A stretch of 64,000 nt of DNA from the NCBI RefSeq assembly GCF_007995245.1, contig NZ_VCBA01000012.1:1-64000 (forward strand), given 5' to 3'. The stretch's first letter is position 1; each line of letters begins with the position of its first letter. This document shows, in pieces, positions 7,579 through 16,714 of the stretch. The stretch is from Tateyamaria sp. syn59 (GTDB taxonomy: Bacteria; Pseudomonadota; Alphaproteobacteria; Rhodobacterales; Rhodobacteraceae). Below the pieces are notes generated by a model. That model was not told the DNA's origin and did not search any database. It worked only from the letters and a program-made list of their open reading frames with translations. Position numbers and translations under genes: made by a program.

Positions 7579-8613
7579 ATGATTGATCCTAGGGACCTTG
7601 AGGCGTGCACCGAGGCGATCCGGCATGGGTCGCTGTCGTTTCATGCGGCCTCGAAACTGTTGCCGAAGCGGGTGCGGGATCCGGCGTTGGCGCTCTATGC
7701 GTTTTGCCGGTTGGCCGATGATGAGGTCGATCTGAAGGCGGAGAAGGTGGAGGCGGTGTTGCGCCTGCGGGACCGGTTGGATCTGGTCTATGCCGGTACG
7801 CCGAAGGATGCGGCGGCTGATCGGGCCTTTGCTGCCGTTGTTGAGCAGTTTGACATGCCGCGAGCGTTGCCGGATGCGCTGTTGGAGGGTCTAGCGTGGG
7901 ATGCCGAGGGGCGGACTTATGCCACGCTGTCCGGGGTCAAGGATTACTCGGCGCGGGTGGCGTCGGCTGTCGGTGCGATGATGTGCGTGCTGATGGGGGT
8001 GCGCGATGCGGATGCGTTGGCGCGGGCGTGTGATCTGGGCGTCGCTATGCAGCTGACCAATATCGCGCGTGATGTGGGCGAGGATGCGCTGGAGAGGCGG
8101 CTGTACTTGCCGACCGACTGGCTGGCGGAGGCGGGGATGACGCCCGAGAGCTTCTTTGCCGATCCGCGCCCGACCAAAGCGGTGCGGGCGATGACCAAGC
8201 GGTTGGTGATGGAGGCAAACAGGCTCTATTACCGCTCAGAAGCCGGGATTGCGGCGCTTCCAGCATCCTGTCGGCCGGGCATTTATGCGGCGCGGTTTAT
8301 CTATGCGGGTATTGGCGGGCGGTTGACTGGGATGGGCTATGACAGCATCTCGGCCCGTGCGCGGACCAGCAAAGCACAGAAGCTTGGGTGGCTCGCGCAA
8401 TCCGTTGCGGCGAGTGCGACCACGTCTGTCATGCCGCAATCGGCTGTGCTGTATGCCAAGCCGCTGCCGGAGGTTCAGTTTCTGGTGGATGCGGCGGCCA
8501 AAGGCGCGCGGGCAAGCCGGAGCGACAGCCTGTTTGAAGCGCTGGCGGCACTGGAGGCAAAACGACGGGCAGACCGCGCCACCTTGATTGGCTCTCGGGC
8601 GCGCGCTACCTGA
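7579..8613 (+). CDS. crtB: Phytoene synthase
   Basis: A 344-residue phytoene synthase condensing two geranylgeranyl diphosphates. The two Asp-rich substrate motifs are visible as YAFCRLADDEVD and, later, QLTNIARDVGEDA. The ATG at 7579 (MIDPRDLEACTEAIRHG) is chosen over an earlier in-frame start at 7543 because GGGAG precedes it at good spacing and because homologues begin at this point. It follows crtI across a small hairpin and precedes tspO by 5 bases. Confidence 0.95.
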   Translation: MIDPRDLEACTEAIRHGSLSFHAASKLLPKRVRDPALALYAFCRLADDEVDLKAEKVEAVLRLRDRLDLVYAGTPKDAAADRAFAAVVEQFDMPRALPDALLEGLAWDAEGRTYATLSGVKDYSARVASAVGAMMCVLMGVRDADALARACDLGVAMQLTNIARDVGEDALERRLYLPTDWLAEAGMTPESFFADPRPTKAVRAMTKRLVMEANRLYYRSEAGIAALPASCRPGIYAARFIYAGIGGRLTGMGYDSISARARTSKAQKLGWLAQSVAASATTSVMPQSAVLYAKPLPEVQFLVDAAAKGARASRSDSLFEALAALEAKRRADRATLIGSRARAT

Positions 8614-8618
8614 CAGTC

Positions 8619-9101
8619 ATGTTTTGGCTGCTTTTCTGCATTTTCTTTGCCGCCTGTCTGGGTGCTGGCGTGACCGGTGGGTTGTTTCCGCCGGGTCAGT
8701 GGTATCGCGATCTGAACAAGCCGACATGGACGCCGCCGGACTGGGTGTTTCCGGTCACCTGGATGGTGCTTTATGTCTGTATGGCTGTGGCGGGTGCGCG
8801 GGCGGCGATGGCCGAGGACAACGCGATTGCGATGGCGTTTTGGGCCATGCAGATCGCGTTCAACGGGCTGTGGACCCCGGTGTTTTTCGGGTTGAAGAAT
8901 ATCCGGCTGGGGATGGCGATCATTGGCGTTTTGTGGGTGACGGTGCTGAGCGCGCTGTTGGCCTTGTGGCAGGTCGATACGCTGGCCGGGATGCTCTTTG
9001 TGCCGTATCTGGTGTGGGTAACCATTGCGGCGGCGTTGAACGCCGAGGTGTGGCGGTTGAACCGTGGTGAGGCGGCTAAGGGGTCTGTGGCTGCAGAGTG
9101 A
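8619..9101 (+). CDS. tspO: TspO/MBR family tryptophan-rich sensory protein
   Basis: A 160-residue integral membrane protein with five predicted transmembrane helices. Tryptophan-rich TspO motifs are seen: NKPTWTPPDWVFPVTW near residue 40, NGLWTPVFFG, and PYLVWVTIAAALN near the end. TspO binds porphyrins and in Rhodobacter negatively modulates photosynthesis gene expression in response to oxygen; its usual place is between crtB and crtC-crtD, as here. Confidence 0.92.
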   Translation: MFWLLFCIFFAACLGAGVTGGLFPPGQWYRDLNKPTWTPPDWVFPVTWMVLYVCMAVAGARAAMAEDNAIAMAFWAMQIAFNGLWTPVFFGLKNIRLGMAIIGVLWVTVLSALLALWQVDTLAGMLFVPYLVWVTIAAALNAEVWRLNRGEAAKGSVAAE

Positions 9102-9183
9102 GCGTTGAACCGGTCCGGCCCGGCCCGATTTCAGATCACTTGCACGATGTGATGGATGCCGGGTTTCGCATCGATGACATCGG

Positions 9184-9915
9184 TTATTGCCTGATTGATA
9201 TACCTTCAATGGCAGCTACGGGCGTGATGTCGCTTGCCGCTGTGTCGCGAAGATCAAGCACCCTCAGATTGATCATACTCGCCAGTGGCGAAAGGTCGGT
9301 CACCGGCGTTCCGCGCAGATACAGTTCTTGCAGGCTGGTCATGCCTTGCAAGGGTGTCAGATCAGCGATCTGCAACCCGGTCAGCGATAGAGCCTTGAGC
9401 TGAGACAATTCGGCAATCGATGCAAGATCGGTGATACCTGTATTGGCTAGGTTGAGCGTCTCGAGTTGTGGAAAAGAGGCCAGGTTAGAGACATCTTTGA
9501 CTTTGGCGTCCTGGAGATTGAGAGACGTCAGACCCGGAAATTCGACGAGTGGGTCCAGATTGGCCCAACGCGCATTTTGTGCGTCTATTTCGGTCAAATT
9601 GGGCAATTGACGCAAGGCTCTGACGGGGATCGTATCGGAAAACCTCAGGTTCACGCTGTAAGAGTCGAAGTGGCGACAGAACCGGCCAATGATGACGCCG
9701 GGTTTGCCCATGTCGGTGCAGTCGACCAGTTCTTCTGGTGCTGCTTCGGGTGCGACCTTGTCGAGCAACGCCCGACTTTTTGGCGGAAGGTCTGCCTGTG
9801 CGCTTGGTGCGGCAAGCATCTGCGCCAGGTCCTTTTGCGAGGTTGGATTGAGATGATTGACGACCACGAAGGTGAGTGCGGCGATCACGGCTGCGCCGAT
9901 CAGTCGAGATTTCAT
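9184..9915 (-). CDS. Exported leucine-rich-repeat protein
   Basis: A 243-residue protein with an N-terminal hydrophobic segment (about 5-21) consistent with a signal peptide or anchor, then a Cys-containing region (CTDMGKP... GRFCRHF) and six to seven leucine-rich repeats of about 22 residues (LPNLTEIDAQNARWANLDPL, FPGLTSLNLQDAKVKDVSNL, and so on) of the internalin/SDS22-like type to the C-terminus. It probably acts in the periplasm or at the membrane as a binding scaffold; the partner is unknown. It lies alone between tspO (convergent) and crtC, interrupting what is usually a continuous carotenoid block. The C-terminus ends in GISIRQ without an obvious cap. Confidence 0.8.
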   Translation of the reverse strand: MKSRLIGAAVIAALTFVVVNHLNPTSQKDLAQMLAAPSAQADLPPKSRALLDKVAPEAAPEELVDCTDMGKPGVIIGRFCRHFDSYSVNLRFSDTIPVRALRQLPNLTEIDAQNARWANLDPLVEFPGLTSLNLQDAKVKDVSNLASFPQLETLNLANTGITDLASIAELSQLKALSLTGLQIADLTPLQGMTSLQELYLRGTPVTDLSPLASMINLRVLDLRDTAASDITPVAAIEGISIRQ

Positions 9916-10085
9916 GGTCTGTACCCCTCAGAATGTCCCGACCCCTGATGCTGTGCGGCGTGCGTGGCGGATCGGCATGACTGTGATGTCTCAACCAACG
10001 AGAGAATCGGGGCAATTTTGAGAACGAAATTTGGAACTATGGTGACCTGCATCGGGACGGCGGAGTGTGTCGCCGTGAGGAAGTT

Positions 10086-10112
10086 GGTGCGCAGTGAATG
10101 CGCACCCTACGG
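10086..10112 (+). repeat. REP-like hairpin at the 3' end of crtC
   Basis: GGTGCGCA-GTGAA-TGCGCACC (10086-10106) followed by CTACGGG. It lies just beyond the crtC stop, in the 200-base gap before the leucine-rich-repeat gene. Confidence 0.7.
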
Positions 10113-10114
10113 GA

Positions 10115-11035
10115 TCACGAGAAGGTCCATTTGGCGCGTCGTGGCACCCGGACGGCCAACATCGGTTTGATCAGGGGCGAGCGGAAGCGCCTCAGGTCTA
10201 GTGCTTCGTGGACGCCTTTGGTGCGTTCTCCGTTGAGAGTCGTTTCGACGGCTGAGCGGGAGTAGAAGGGCGCGTCGAGCATGTTTTGGACCTGCCGCGC
10301 TTGTGCCCCGGCGTCGCCGCGGGTTTCGCGGCGCACCGCCCAGAGGGAGCGGCGCATGGGCGCTTTGGGGGGCAGGGGGATGTCGGTGGCCTGGCCCTGT
10401 TCGTCGAAGTGGAAGGCGGCGGCGAGTTCACTGCCGTCGAGCCGGGTGGCGTCGTAGAAGCAGGTGGCGCCGTCGCCGGTAGGGTAGCGGCCCCAGGTCC
10501 AGTAGCTGAAGTCCTCTTCCAGTGCTCGGGTGCCGAAATTGGCGTCGAAGTAGCCTTCGCCCGACCATTGCCAGCCGGGGCGGTCGATGTCGACTTCGAT
10601 GCGGCTGCGCGGGGCGAAGGGGCGCCAGATGTGGGCGTTATCGTCGGTGAGGGCCAGTTCGACGTTGGTGAGGGCGGAGGGGATGACGCGGATTTGCCCC
10701 TTGATCCGGGAGATGAGCGGGGGGGATGAGATTTCGTCGATGTCGATGATCAGCGTGTCGTCTTCCCAGCGCATCATGGAGGGGCCGACCTCGAACCTTG
10801 AGGCCGTTTGGCGCAGGGCGGAGGTGCCCCGGTCGGTCATCGTGAAGCGGCCGCCGCGCCCGTAGGTGGCAACGTTTATGCAGACGTGGTTTTGCGGATT
10901 CCTGCGCCCGGACCAGCGGTACCAGGGCGAGAAGACGGAGCCGATGAAGCCGATGACCGATACGGCGCGGGTGCCGCAATCGCTCAGGCCGTCGACATAC
11001 CACCACGCGTAGCCGTTGGGGCCGACCGAGATGTT
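10115..11035 (-). CDS. crtC: Hydroxyneurosporene synthase (carotenoid 1,2-hydratase); start uncertain
   Basis: CrtC hydrates the psi end of neurosporene and lycopene in the spheroidene pathway. The conserved core is clear: NGYAWWYVDGLSD, GFIGSVFSPWYRW, NHVCINVATYG, FTMTDRG, EVDIDRPGWQWSGEGYFDANFG. The homologous part begins near 11035, overlapping the 3' end of crtD. I find no ATG, GTG or TTG in this frame between the far-upstream start at 11332 (which would add about 100 unrelated residues) and the ATG inside FTMTDRG. A CTG at 10987-10985 overlaps the crtD stop as CTGA and would give 290 residues; otherwise a rare start such as ATC must be used. The end at 10115 is firm. Confidence 0.85.
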   Translation of the reverse strand, partial: NISVGPNGYAWWYVDGLSDCGTRAVSVIGFIGSVFSPWYRWSGRRNPQNHVCINVATYGRGGRFTMTDRGTSALRQTASRFEVGPSMMRWEDDTLIIDIDEISSPPLISRIKGQIRVIPSALTNVELALTDDNAHIWRPFAPRSRIEVDIDRPGWQWSGEGYFDANFGTRALEEDFSYWTWGRYPTGDGATCFYDATRLDGSELAAAFHFDEQGQATDIPLPPKAPMRRSLWAVRRETRGDAGAQARQVQNMLDAPFYSRSAVETTLNGERTKGVHEALDLRRFRSPLIKPMLAVRVPRRAKWTFS

Positions 11036-12522
11036 GAAATTTGGTCGCTCAAGATCGCCTCGACCGCGTGCCGGGCGGAGAGGGTGGCCATGGGCACACC
11101 CGCCCCCGGGTGCGTCCCGCCCCCCGCCAGGTAGAGGTTGGGGATCTTGGTCCGGGCTGTGGGGCGTTGCAGGGCGGCTGTCAGCCCGTGCGGCGTCTGC
11201 CCGTAGAGCGCGCCCTGTGTCGCGGGAAACATCTGCGCGAAGGCTTGGGGCGTCGTTATCGTTGTCGTGTCCGGGGTCGGGCTGAAGCTGATCCCGTGTT
11301 GCGCCATCTGGCGCGTGATCTGATGAAGCCATGGGGAGAGGTCCTCCACTTTGTCGTCGGCGGTCGCCGGGGCGTTCGTGATGATTTCGAACCGTTCGAG
11401 CTGCGGCGTGTGCTTGCCGTGGCCGCGGTCGAGGGCGCAGATGTAGAAAGACGGGTGGGCCGGGATGCGGCCTGCCATGAGGTCGTTGAATTCGGATTGG
11501 GCGTCTTCGGCGAAGAAGACGTTGTGGTGGGCGAGGTCCGGGCCGTGAGGTGCGGCGGCGAAGCTGAGGACGCGGGCAGAGAAGCTGCGTTTGGCCTTCG
11601 CCGTTTGCTTGGCGATGTGGGTTGTGGCGGGGCCGAGGGCGCCTGTTGCCAGTGCGCGGGGGTCACCGGCGTGGATGAGGACGTCGCAGGGGATATGGGT
11701 GCCGTTTGCGAGGTGGACGGCTTTGGCGTGGCCGTTTTGGGTTTCGATGCGGTCCACATGGGCGTTCGTGTGGGTTTCGACGCCGTGTGCGTCGAGCAGG
11801 CGCCCGAGCGCTTGCGTCAGCTTGTGCATCCCGCTCTTGACCACCCAGACGCCGTTCGCTTCGGCCTGCCAGATCAGGGACAGGATGGCGGGGGCGTGGG
11901 TTGGGCTGCCGCCGACATAGGTGGCGTAGCGGCCAAAGAGTTGCCGCAAGCGCGGATCGCGGAAGCTGCGTTTGAGCAGGGTTTTGAGTGTCGAGAGCGG
12001 GGCCATCGCCGGGATCAGGTGGGGTTGGCGCAGGACGTGTTTGGTGAGTGCGGCCAGCTTGGGTTCGGGCGCCTGCATCATGGGGGCGTCGAAGGCGGAA
12101 AAGAGCTGGCGCGTGCGTTTGGTGAACTTGAGGAAGTCGGCGACGGCTTCGGGTCCGCCGAAGGTGCGGAGAGCGCCGACGGTGCGCTCTTCGTCTGCGT
12201 AGAGACTGAGTGTGCTGCCGTCGGGCCAGAAGTGGCGGGCCAGTTCGTTCTGTTTGATGAGTGTCACGTGGTCTTCGACCCGTGTGCCCAGTTGGGCGAA
12301 GAGGTCGTCGAAGACGTGGCGCATCGTCAGCACCGTGGGGCCCGCGTCGATGGGGCCCGCGTCTGAGGGGATCGTGCGGATCTTGCCGCCAACTGTTCCG
12401 TGTCGTTCCAGGAGTGTCACCGCAAATCCTGCTGCCCGCAGTCTGACCGCGCAGGCCAGACCTGCGATGCCCGCGCCGATGATGACAGCACGTTGGGGGG
12501 CAGGCGCATTGACATGAGTCAT
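10984..12522 (-). CDS. crtD: Hydroxyneurosporene (methoxyneurosporene) desaturase
   Basis: A 512-residue CrtI-family desaturase that introduces the C-3,4 double bond. It has an N-terminal FAD motif RAVIIGAGIAGLACAVRL and the C-terminal LYLAGGGTHPGAGVPMA. The ATG at 12522 (MTHVNAPAP) is chosen because homology begins there; the frame is open a further 900 bases upstream through crtE antisense sequence. It is divergent from crtE with tandem PpsR sites between, and its 3' end overlaps crtC. Confidence 0.93.
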   Translation of the reverse strand: MTHVNAPAPQRAVIIGAGIAGLACAVRLRAAGFAVTLLERHGTVGGKIRTIPSDAGPIDAGPTVLTMRHVFDDLFAQLGTRVEDHVTLIKQNELARHFWPDGSTLSLYADEERTVGALRTFGGPEAVADFLKFTKRTRQLFSAFDAPMMQAPEPKLAALTKHVLRQPHLIPAMAPLSTLKTLLKRSFRDPRLRQLFGRYATYVGGSPTHAPAILSLIWQAEANGVWVVKSGMHKLTQALGRLLDAHGVETHTNAHVDRIETQNGHAKAVHLANGTHIPCDVLIHAGDPRALATGALGPATTHIAKQTAKAKRSFSARVLSFAAAPHGPDLAHHNVFFAEDAQSEFNDLMAGRIPAHPSFYICALDRGHGKHTPQLERFEIITNAPATADDKVEDLSPWLHQITRQMAQHGISFSPTPDTTTITTPQAFAQMFPATQGALYGQTPHGLTAALQRPTARTKIPNLYLAGGGTHPGAGVPMATLSARHAVEAILSDQISTSRSAPTATRGGMSTA

Positions 12523-12553
12523 GGGCGGACATGTTGACTCGTGATACCGCATA

Positions 12554-12595
12554 TGTCCAGTATGGTTTACACTTTGGTGTATCGCCATCGTGACA
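12554..12595. promoter_or_regulatory. Tandem PpsR sites in the crtD-crtE gap
   Basis: Two TGT-N12-ACA palindromes at 12554-12571 and 12578-12595, 6 bases apart, lie between the divergent crtD and crtE starts. The layout fits joint repression of both genes by PpsR. Confidence 0.75.
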
Positions 12596-12618
12596 TTTAT
12601 CCGGAAGGAGAGCGGCAG

Positions 12619-13500
12619 ATGGGCCTGAGCACACGGATCGAGGCGGCGATAGCGGAGGCTGTTGCCGTGGGTCAGGGGGCCGGGCGCGCGACGCCGCCAA
12701 AGCTGGCGGAGGCGCTGCATTATGCGACGGCGCCGGGCGGGGCGCGCATTCGTCCCACCATTCTGATGTCGGTTGCCATGGCTTGCGGCGATGATCGCCC
12801 TGCGGTCTCCAATGCCGCAGCGGCGGCGCTGGAGATGATCCATTGCGCATCGCTGGTTCATGATGATCTGCCTTGCTTTGATGATGCGGATGTGCGGCGG
12901 GGGAAACCTTCGGTCCATCGGGCGTTCTCGGAGCCTCTGGCGGTGCTGGCGGGGGATAGTTTGATTGTCCTCGCCTTCGAGACCTTGGCCCGGCAGTCGG
13001 GGCAAGCGCCCGAGCGGGTGACTCAGTTGATCATGACTCTGGCCCAGCGGACCGGGATGCCGGGTGGCATCTGTGCGGGGCAGGGATGGGAGAGCGAGGA
13101 GCAGGTCGACCTGTCCGCTTACCATCAGGCCAAAACGGGTGCCTTGTTTATTGCGGCGACTCAGATGGGAGCCGTGGCCGCGGGGCAGGAGGCGGAGCCT
13201 TGGTTTGAATTGGGTGACCGGATTGGCGAGGCGTTTCAGGTGGCCGACGATCTGCGCGATGCGCTGTATGATGAGGCAACGCTTGGCAAGCCTGCGGGGC
13301 AGGATGATTTGCATGGGCGGCCCAATGCGGTGACGCAGCTGGGCGTGCAGGGCGCCATCGGGCGGCTGAAGGATATTCTGGGCGGGGCGATTGCCTCGAT
13401 CCCAAGCTGTCCCGGTGAGGCGCAACTGGCCGAGATGGTGCGGATGTATGCGGAGCGGCTGACGCCCGTTGTGTCACCAAGCCGTGTGCCGGGTGAATGA
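12619..13500 (+). CDS. crtE: Geranylgeranyl diphosphate synthase
   Basis: A 293-residue prenyltransferase making GGPP for carotenoids and the bacteriochlorophyll tail. The first Asp-rich motif is HDDLPCFDDADVRRG (Asp82, 83, 88, 89); the second is ADDLRDAL. The ATG at 12619 has AAGGAG 8 bases upstream and is preferred over in-frame starts from 12541, which overlap the PpsR sites. crtF overlaps its end by 4 bases. Confidence 0.95.
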   Translation: MGLSTRIEAAIAEAVAVGQGAGRATPPKLAEALHYATAPGGARIRPTILMSVAMACGDDRPAVSNAAAAALEMIHCASLVHDDLPCFDDADVRRGKPSVHRAFSEPLAVLAGDSLIVLAFETLARQSGQAPERVTQLIMTLAQRTGMPGGICAGQGWESEEQVDLSAYHQAKTGALFIAATQMGAVAAGQEAEPWFELGDRIGEAFQVADDLRDALYDEATLGKPAGQDDLHGRPNAVTQLGVQGAIGRLKDILGGAIASIPSCPGEAQLAEMVRMYAERLTPVVSPSRVPGE

Positions 13501-14612
13501 GCGCCGAGGCGCATGACCTGCCCGCATGGCGGGGCGGGTGGCTGAACCGGTTGGTGGCCAAGCCCGGCTTTCAAAGCTGGGCCAGCAAGTTTCCTCTGAC
13601 ACGATCACGGGCGCGGGCCGATGGGGCCGCGCTGTTCGATGTGGTGCAGGGCTTTGTCCAAAGTCAGGTGCTGATGGCGCTGGTCGAGTTGGATCTGTTC
13701 CGGCGGTTGCGGGCTGGGCCGCAGAGTGCCGAGGTGCTGGGCCGGGCCTGTGATGTGCCTGCCGAGCGGATGCAGGTGCTGTTGCAGGCTGGGGCGGCCC
13801 TGGGGTTGCTGAAGCGGAAGCGGGATAAGTTTGCCTTGGCCCGGAAGGGTGCCGCGCTGATGGGTGTGCCGGGGCTGGAAGCGATGATCCGGCATCACAA
13901 AGCGTTCTATGATGATCTGCGTGATCCCGTGGCGTTGCTGCGCAAACCCGAAGAGACGCAGTTGAGCCAGTTCTGGCCTTACGTGTTCGGGGGCAGCGTC
14001 GATGAGGGTGACGCTGCGATTTATTCGGACCTGATGGCACAGTCTCAGCGGTTGGTGGCTGAGGATACGTTGCGCGCGGTGTCGTTGAAGGGTGTGCAGC
14101 ATCTCTTGGACATTGGCGGCGGGACGGGTGCGTTTCTGGAGGCAGCGGGGCAGGCGAACCGGTCCATGCAGATGACCCTGTTTGATCTGCCGCCCGTGGT
14201 GCCCGACGCGCAGGCGCGATTCGATGCGGCCGGGATGGTGGACCGGGTGACGATTGCGCCGGGATCATTTCGTGAGGATGCGTTGCCCGAAGGCGCCGAT
14301 GCGATTTCGTTGATCCGTGTGCTTTACGATCATGCCGACGACACGGTGCGTGATTTGCTGGCCAAGGTGCACGACGCGCTGCCCCCCGGCGGGCGGCTGA
14401 TCGTGTCCGAGCCGATGGGCGGAGGTGCGCGGCCGGATCGGGCCGGGGATGTCTATTTCGCCTTCTATACAATGGCCATGCAGACGGGCCGTGCGCGGTC
14501 GGCGGCCGAGATCGGGGCGCTTTTGGCCGAGGCGGGGTTTGCCGACATTCGCAGCCGTGCGCCTGCCCGGTCTTACGTGACGCGGGTTGTGACGGCTGTG
14601 CGTCCTGAATGA
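13497..14612 (+). CDS. crtF: Demethylspheroidene O-methyltransferase
   Basis: A 371-residue SAM-dependent methyltransferase methylating the 1-hydroxyl group of carotenoids. An N-terminal helical dimerisation part (about 40-170) precedes the SAM-binding motif LLDIGGGTGAFLEA; ALPPGGRLIVSEPM is the late-strand motif of the class. Coupled to crtE by ATGA overlap, and followed by the bchC promoter region. Confidence 0.93.
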   Translation: MSAEAHDLPAWRGGWLNRLVAKPGFQSWASKFPLTRSRARADGAALFDVVQGFVQSQVLMALVELDLFRRLRAGPQSAEVLGRACDVPAERMQVLLQAGAALGLLKRKRDKFALARKGAALMGVPGLEAMIRHHKAFYDDLRDPVALLRKPEETQLSQFWPYVFGGSVDEGDAAIYSDLMAQSQRLVAEDTLRAVSLKGVQHLLDIGGGTGAFLEAAGQANRSMQMTLFDLPPVVPDAQARFDAAGMVDRVTIAPGSFREDALPEGADAISLIRVLYDHADDTVRDLLAKVHDALPPGGRLIVSEPMGGGARPDRAGDVYFAFYTMAMQTGRARSAAEIGALLAEAGFADIRSRAPARSYVTRVVTAVRPE

Positions 14613-14652
14613 CCCCCGATTTTTCCTGTTTGACGATTGATCTTTGTCAATG

Positions 14653-14696
14653 TGTCTAATCTGATTGACACATATGGTTGTCTAACTAGAATGACA
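14653..14696 (+). promoter_or_regulatory. bchC promoter with tandem PpsR sites
   Basis: TGT-N12-ACA palindromes at 14653-14670 and 14679-14696 are separated by 8 bases, the spacing described for CrtJ at the Rhodobacter bchC promoter. A good sigma-70 promoter is embedded: TTGACA (14665-14670), 16 bases, TAGAAT (14687-14692). The -35 lies in the first palindrome and the -10 in the second, so PpsR binding would occlude RNA polymerase. Confidence 0.85.
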
Positions 14697-14772
14697 GTTA
14701 GCGACAAACTGCCGCCCTGAGTCTGTGACACCGGAATCAGGACCGTGCAGTGCCAACGAAAGGGAGACATCC

Positions 14773-15708
14773 GTGGACACCTCTGCCGTCCTTCTCAAAG
14801 GTCCCAAGGATCTGGACGTGGACACGCTTGCGCTGACCGCGCCGGGTGCGGGTGATCTGGTTGTTGATGTCACGCATTCGGGAATTTCGACCGGGACGGA
14901 GAAACTGTTCTGGACGGGCGAGATGCCCCCTTTTCCCGGCATGGGCTATCCGCTGGTGCCTGGCTACGAGGCCGCCGGTGAGGTGGTCGAGGCCGGGCCG
15001 CTGACGGGCTTCAAGCCCGGGGACCGTGTCTTTGTGCCGGGGTCGAATTGTTTCGAGGGTGCCTTTGGCCTGTTCGGTGGGGCGGCGAAGACTCTGATCA
15101 CCGACAGCGCGCGGGTGACCCGCATTGATCCCGAGCTGGGTGCCGAGGGCGCGCTGCTCGCGCTGGCCGCAACGGCGCGTCATGCGATGGCCGGGATGAA
15201 CAAGGCTGTGCCGGACCTGATTGTGGGTCACGGTGTTCTGGGTCGGCTGCTGGCGCGGCTGACGATTGCCTCGGGCGCGCCTGCGCCGATGGTGTGGGAG
15301 ATTGACCCCGCCCGTCGCGATGGCGCGCAGGGCTATGAGGTCATACACCCCGATGATGATGAGCGCCGCGATTACCGGTCGATCTATGACGCCTCGGGTC
15401 GCGGTGATCTGCTGAATGATCTGGTGGGGCGCATCGCCAAGGGTGGCGAGATCGTGCTGGCCGGGTTCTACACCGCGCCGCTGAGCTTTGCCTTCCCGCC
15501 CGCCTTTATGAAAGAGGCGCGGTTTCGGGTGGCGGCTGAATGGACGCGCGAAGACTTGGCGGCGACACGTGCGCTGGTCGAGTGCGGGGCGCTGCGGCTG
15601 GATGGCCTTATCACACATACACGGCCCGCGGCGGATGCGCGCGCGGCTTACGAACAGGCGTTCAATGATGGTGCCTGCCTGAAGATGATTTTGGATTGGG
15701 AGCACTGA
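14773..15708 (+). CDS. bchC: Bacteriochlorophyllide a dehydrogenase
   Basis: A 311-residue member of the zinc-alcohol-dehydrogenase-like family that oxidises the 3-hydroxyethyl group of bacteriochlorophyllide. Family stretches [14 protein letters not shown] and [16 protein letters not shown] are clear. The GTG at 14773 is preferred: AGGGAG lies 6 bases upstream and homologues begin here, whereas the earlier in-frame GTG at 14725 lies just after the PpsR sites. First gene of bchC-X-Y-Z-puf. Confidence 0.93.
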   Translation: MDTSAVLLKGPKDLDVDTLALTAPGAGDLVVDVTHSGISTGTEKLFWTGEMPPFPGMGYPLVPGYEAAGEVVEAGPLTGFKPGDRVFVPGSNCFEGAFGLFGGAAKTLITDSARVTRIDPELGAEGALLALAATARHAMAGMNKAVPDLIVGHGVLGRLLARLTIASGAPAPMVWEIDPARRDGAQGYEVIHPDDDERRDYRSIYDASGRGDLLNDLVGRIAKGGEIVLAGFYTAPLSFAFPPAFMKEARFRVAAEWTREDLAATRALVECGALRLDGLITHTRPAADARAAYEQAFNDGACLKMILDWEH

Positions 15709-15712
15709 GCCT

Positions 15713-16714
15713 ATGAAAGACGAAGTACCTAATCTGAAGGATTTCGATCAGCGTCTGCGGGACGAGGCCAACGAAGACCTGGCTGACGTGCTGCCGCAGG
15801 AGGCGACGAAGAAGACGCAGATCATCGCGATCTACGGCAAGGGCGGGATTGGCAAGTCGTTCACCCTCGCGAACCTGAGCCATATGATGGCGGAGCAGGG
15901 CAAGCGTGTGCTGCTGATCGGCTGTGATCCGAAGTCGGACACCACCAGCCTGCTCTTTGGCGGTAAGGCGTGCCCGACCATCATCGAGACATCGACGAAG
16001 AAGAAGCTGGCCGGGGAAGAGGTTGCCATTGGCGATGTGTGCTTCAAGCGCGGCGGTGTGTTTGCAATGGAGCTGGGCGGGCCCGAAGTGGGTCGCGGCT
16101 GCGGTGGCCGGGGGATTATCCATGGCTTTGAACTCCTCGAAAAACTTGGCTTCCACGATTGGGATTTTGACTATGTCCTCCTGGATTTTCTCGGAGATGT
16201 GGTCTGTGGCGGTTTCGGCCTTCCGATCGCGCGGGACATGGCTCAGAAAGTGATCCTGGTCGGGTCCAATGACCTGCAGTCGCTCTATGTGGCCAACAAT
16301 GTGTGTTCGGCGGTGGAGTATTTCCGCAAGCTGGGCGGTAATGTGGGCGTGGCCGGGCTGGTCATCAACAAGGATGACGGGTCGGGTGAGGCGCAAGCCT
16401 TTGCCAAGGCCGTCGACATCCCGGTGCTGGCCAGCATTCCGCAGGACGATGACCTGCGCAAGAAATCCGCCAACTATCAGATTGTCGGCACGGCAGAGAG
16501 CCAGTGGGGTGCGTTGTTCGCTGAACTGGGTCTGAACGTGGCCGATGCCCCGCCGGTGCGGCCGACCCCTCTTACGCAAGATGGATTGTTGGAACTCTTT
16601 GATGGGTCAGACACCGGCGCGGGCGTGGTTCTGCAGCCCGCGACCGATACGGATATGCGCGGCAAGAACGCGAAGCCCAAGGAAAGCCTGGAGGTGATTT
16701 ATGACGACGCCTGA
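15713..16714 (+). CDS. bchX: Chlorophyllide reductase iron protein
   Basis: A 333-residue NifH-like ATPase donating electrons to BchY-BchZ. The P-loop IYGKGGIGKSFT replaces GKGGIGKST of nitrogenase with Phe after Ser, as usual in BchX. The cysteine ligands for the shared 4Fe-4S cluster lie in CPTII.../VGRGCGGRG and DVVCGGFGLP. It starts 4 bases after bchC; its last codons overlap the small ORF at 16701. Confidence 0.95.
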   Translation: MKDEVPNLKDFDQRLRDEANEDLADVLPQEATKKTQIIAIYGKGGIGKSFTLANLSHMMAEQGKRVLLIGCDPKSDTTSLLFGGKACPTIIETSTKKKLAGEEVAIGDVCFKRGGVFAMELGGPEVGRGCGGRGIIHGFELLEKLGFHDWDFDYVLLDFLGDVVCGGFGLPIARDMAQKVILVGSNDLQSLYVANNVCSAVEYFRKLGGNVGVAGLVINKDDGSGEAQAFAKAVDIPVLASIPQDDDLRKKSANYQIVGTAESQWGALFAELGLNVADAPPVRPTPLTQDGLLELFDGSDTGAGVVLQPATDTDMRGKNAKPKESLEVIYDDA

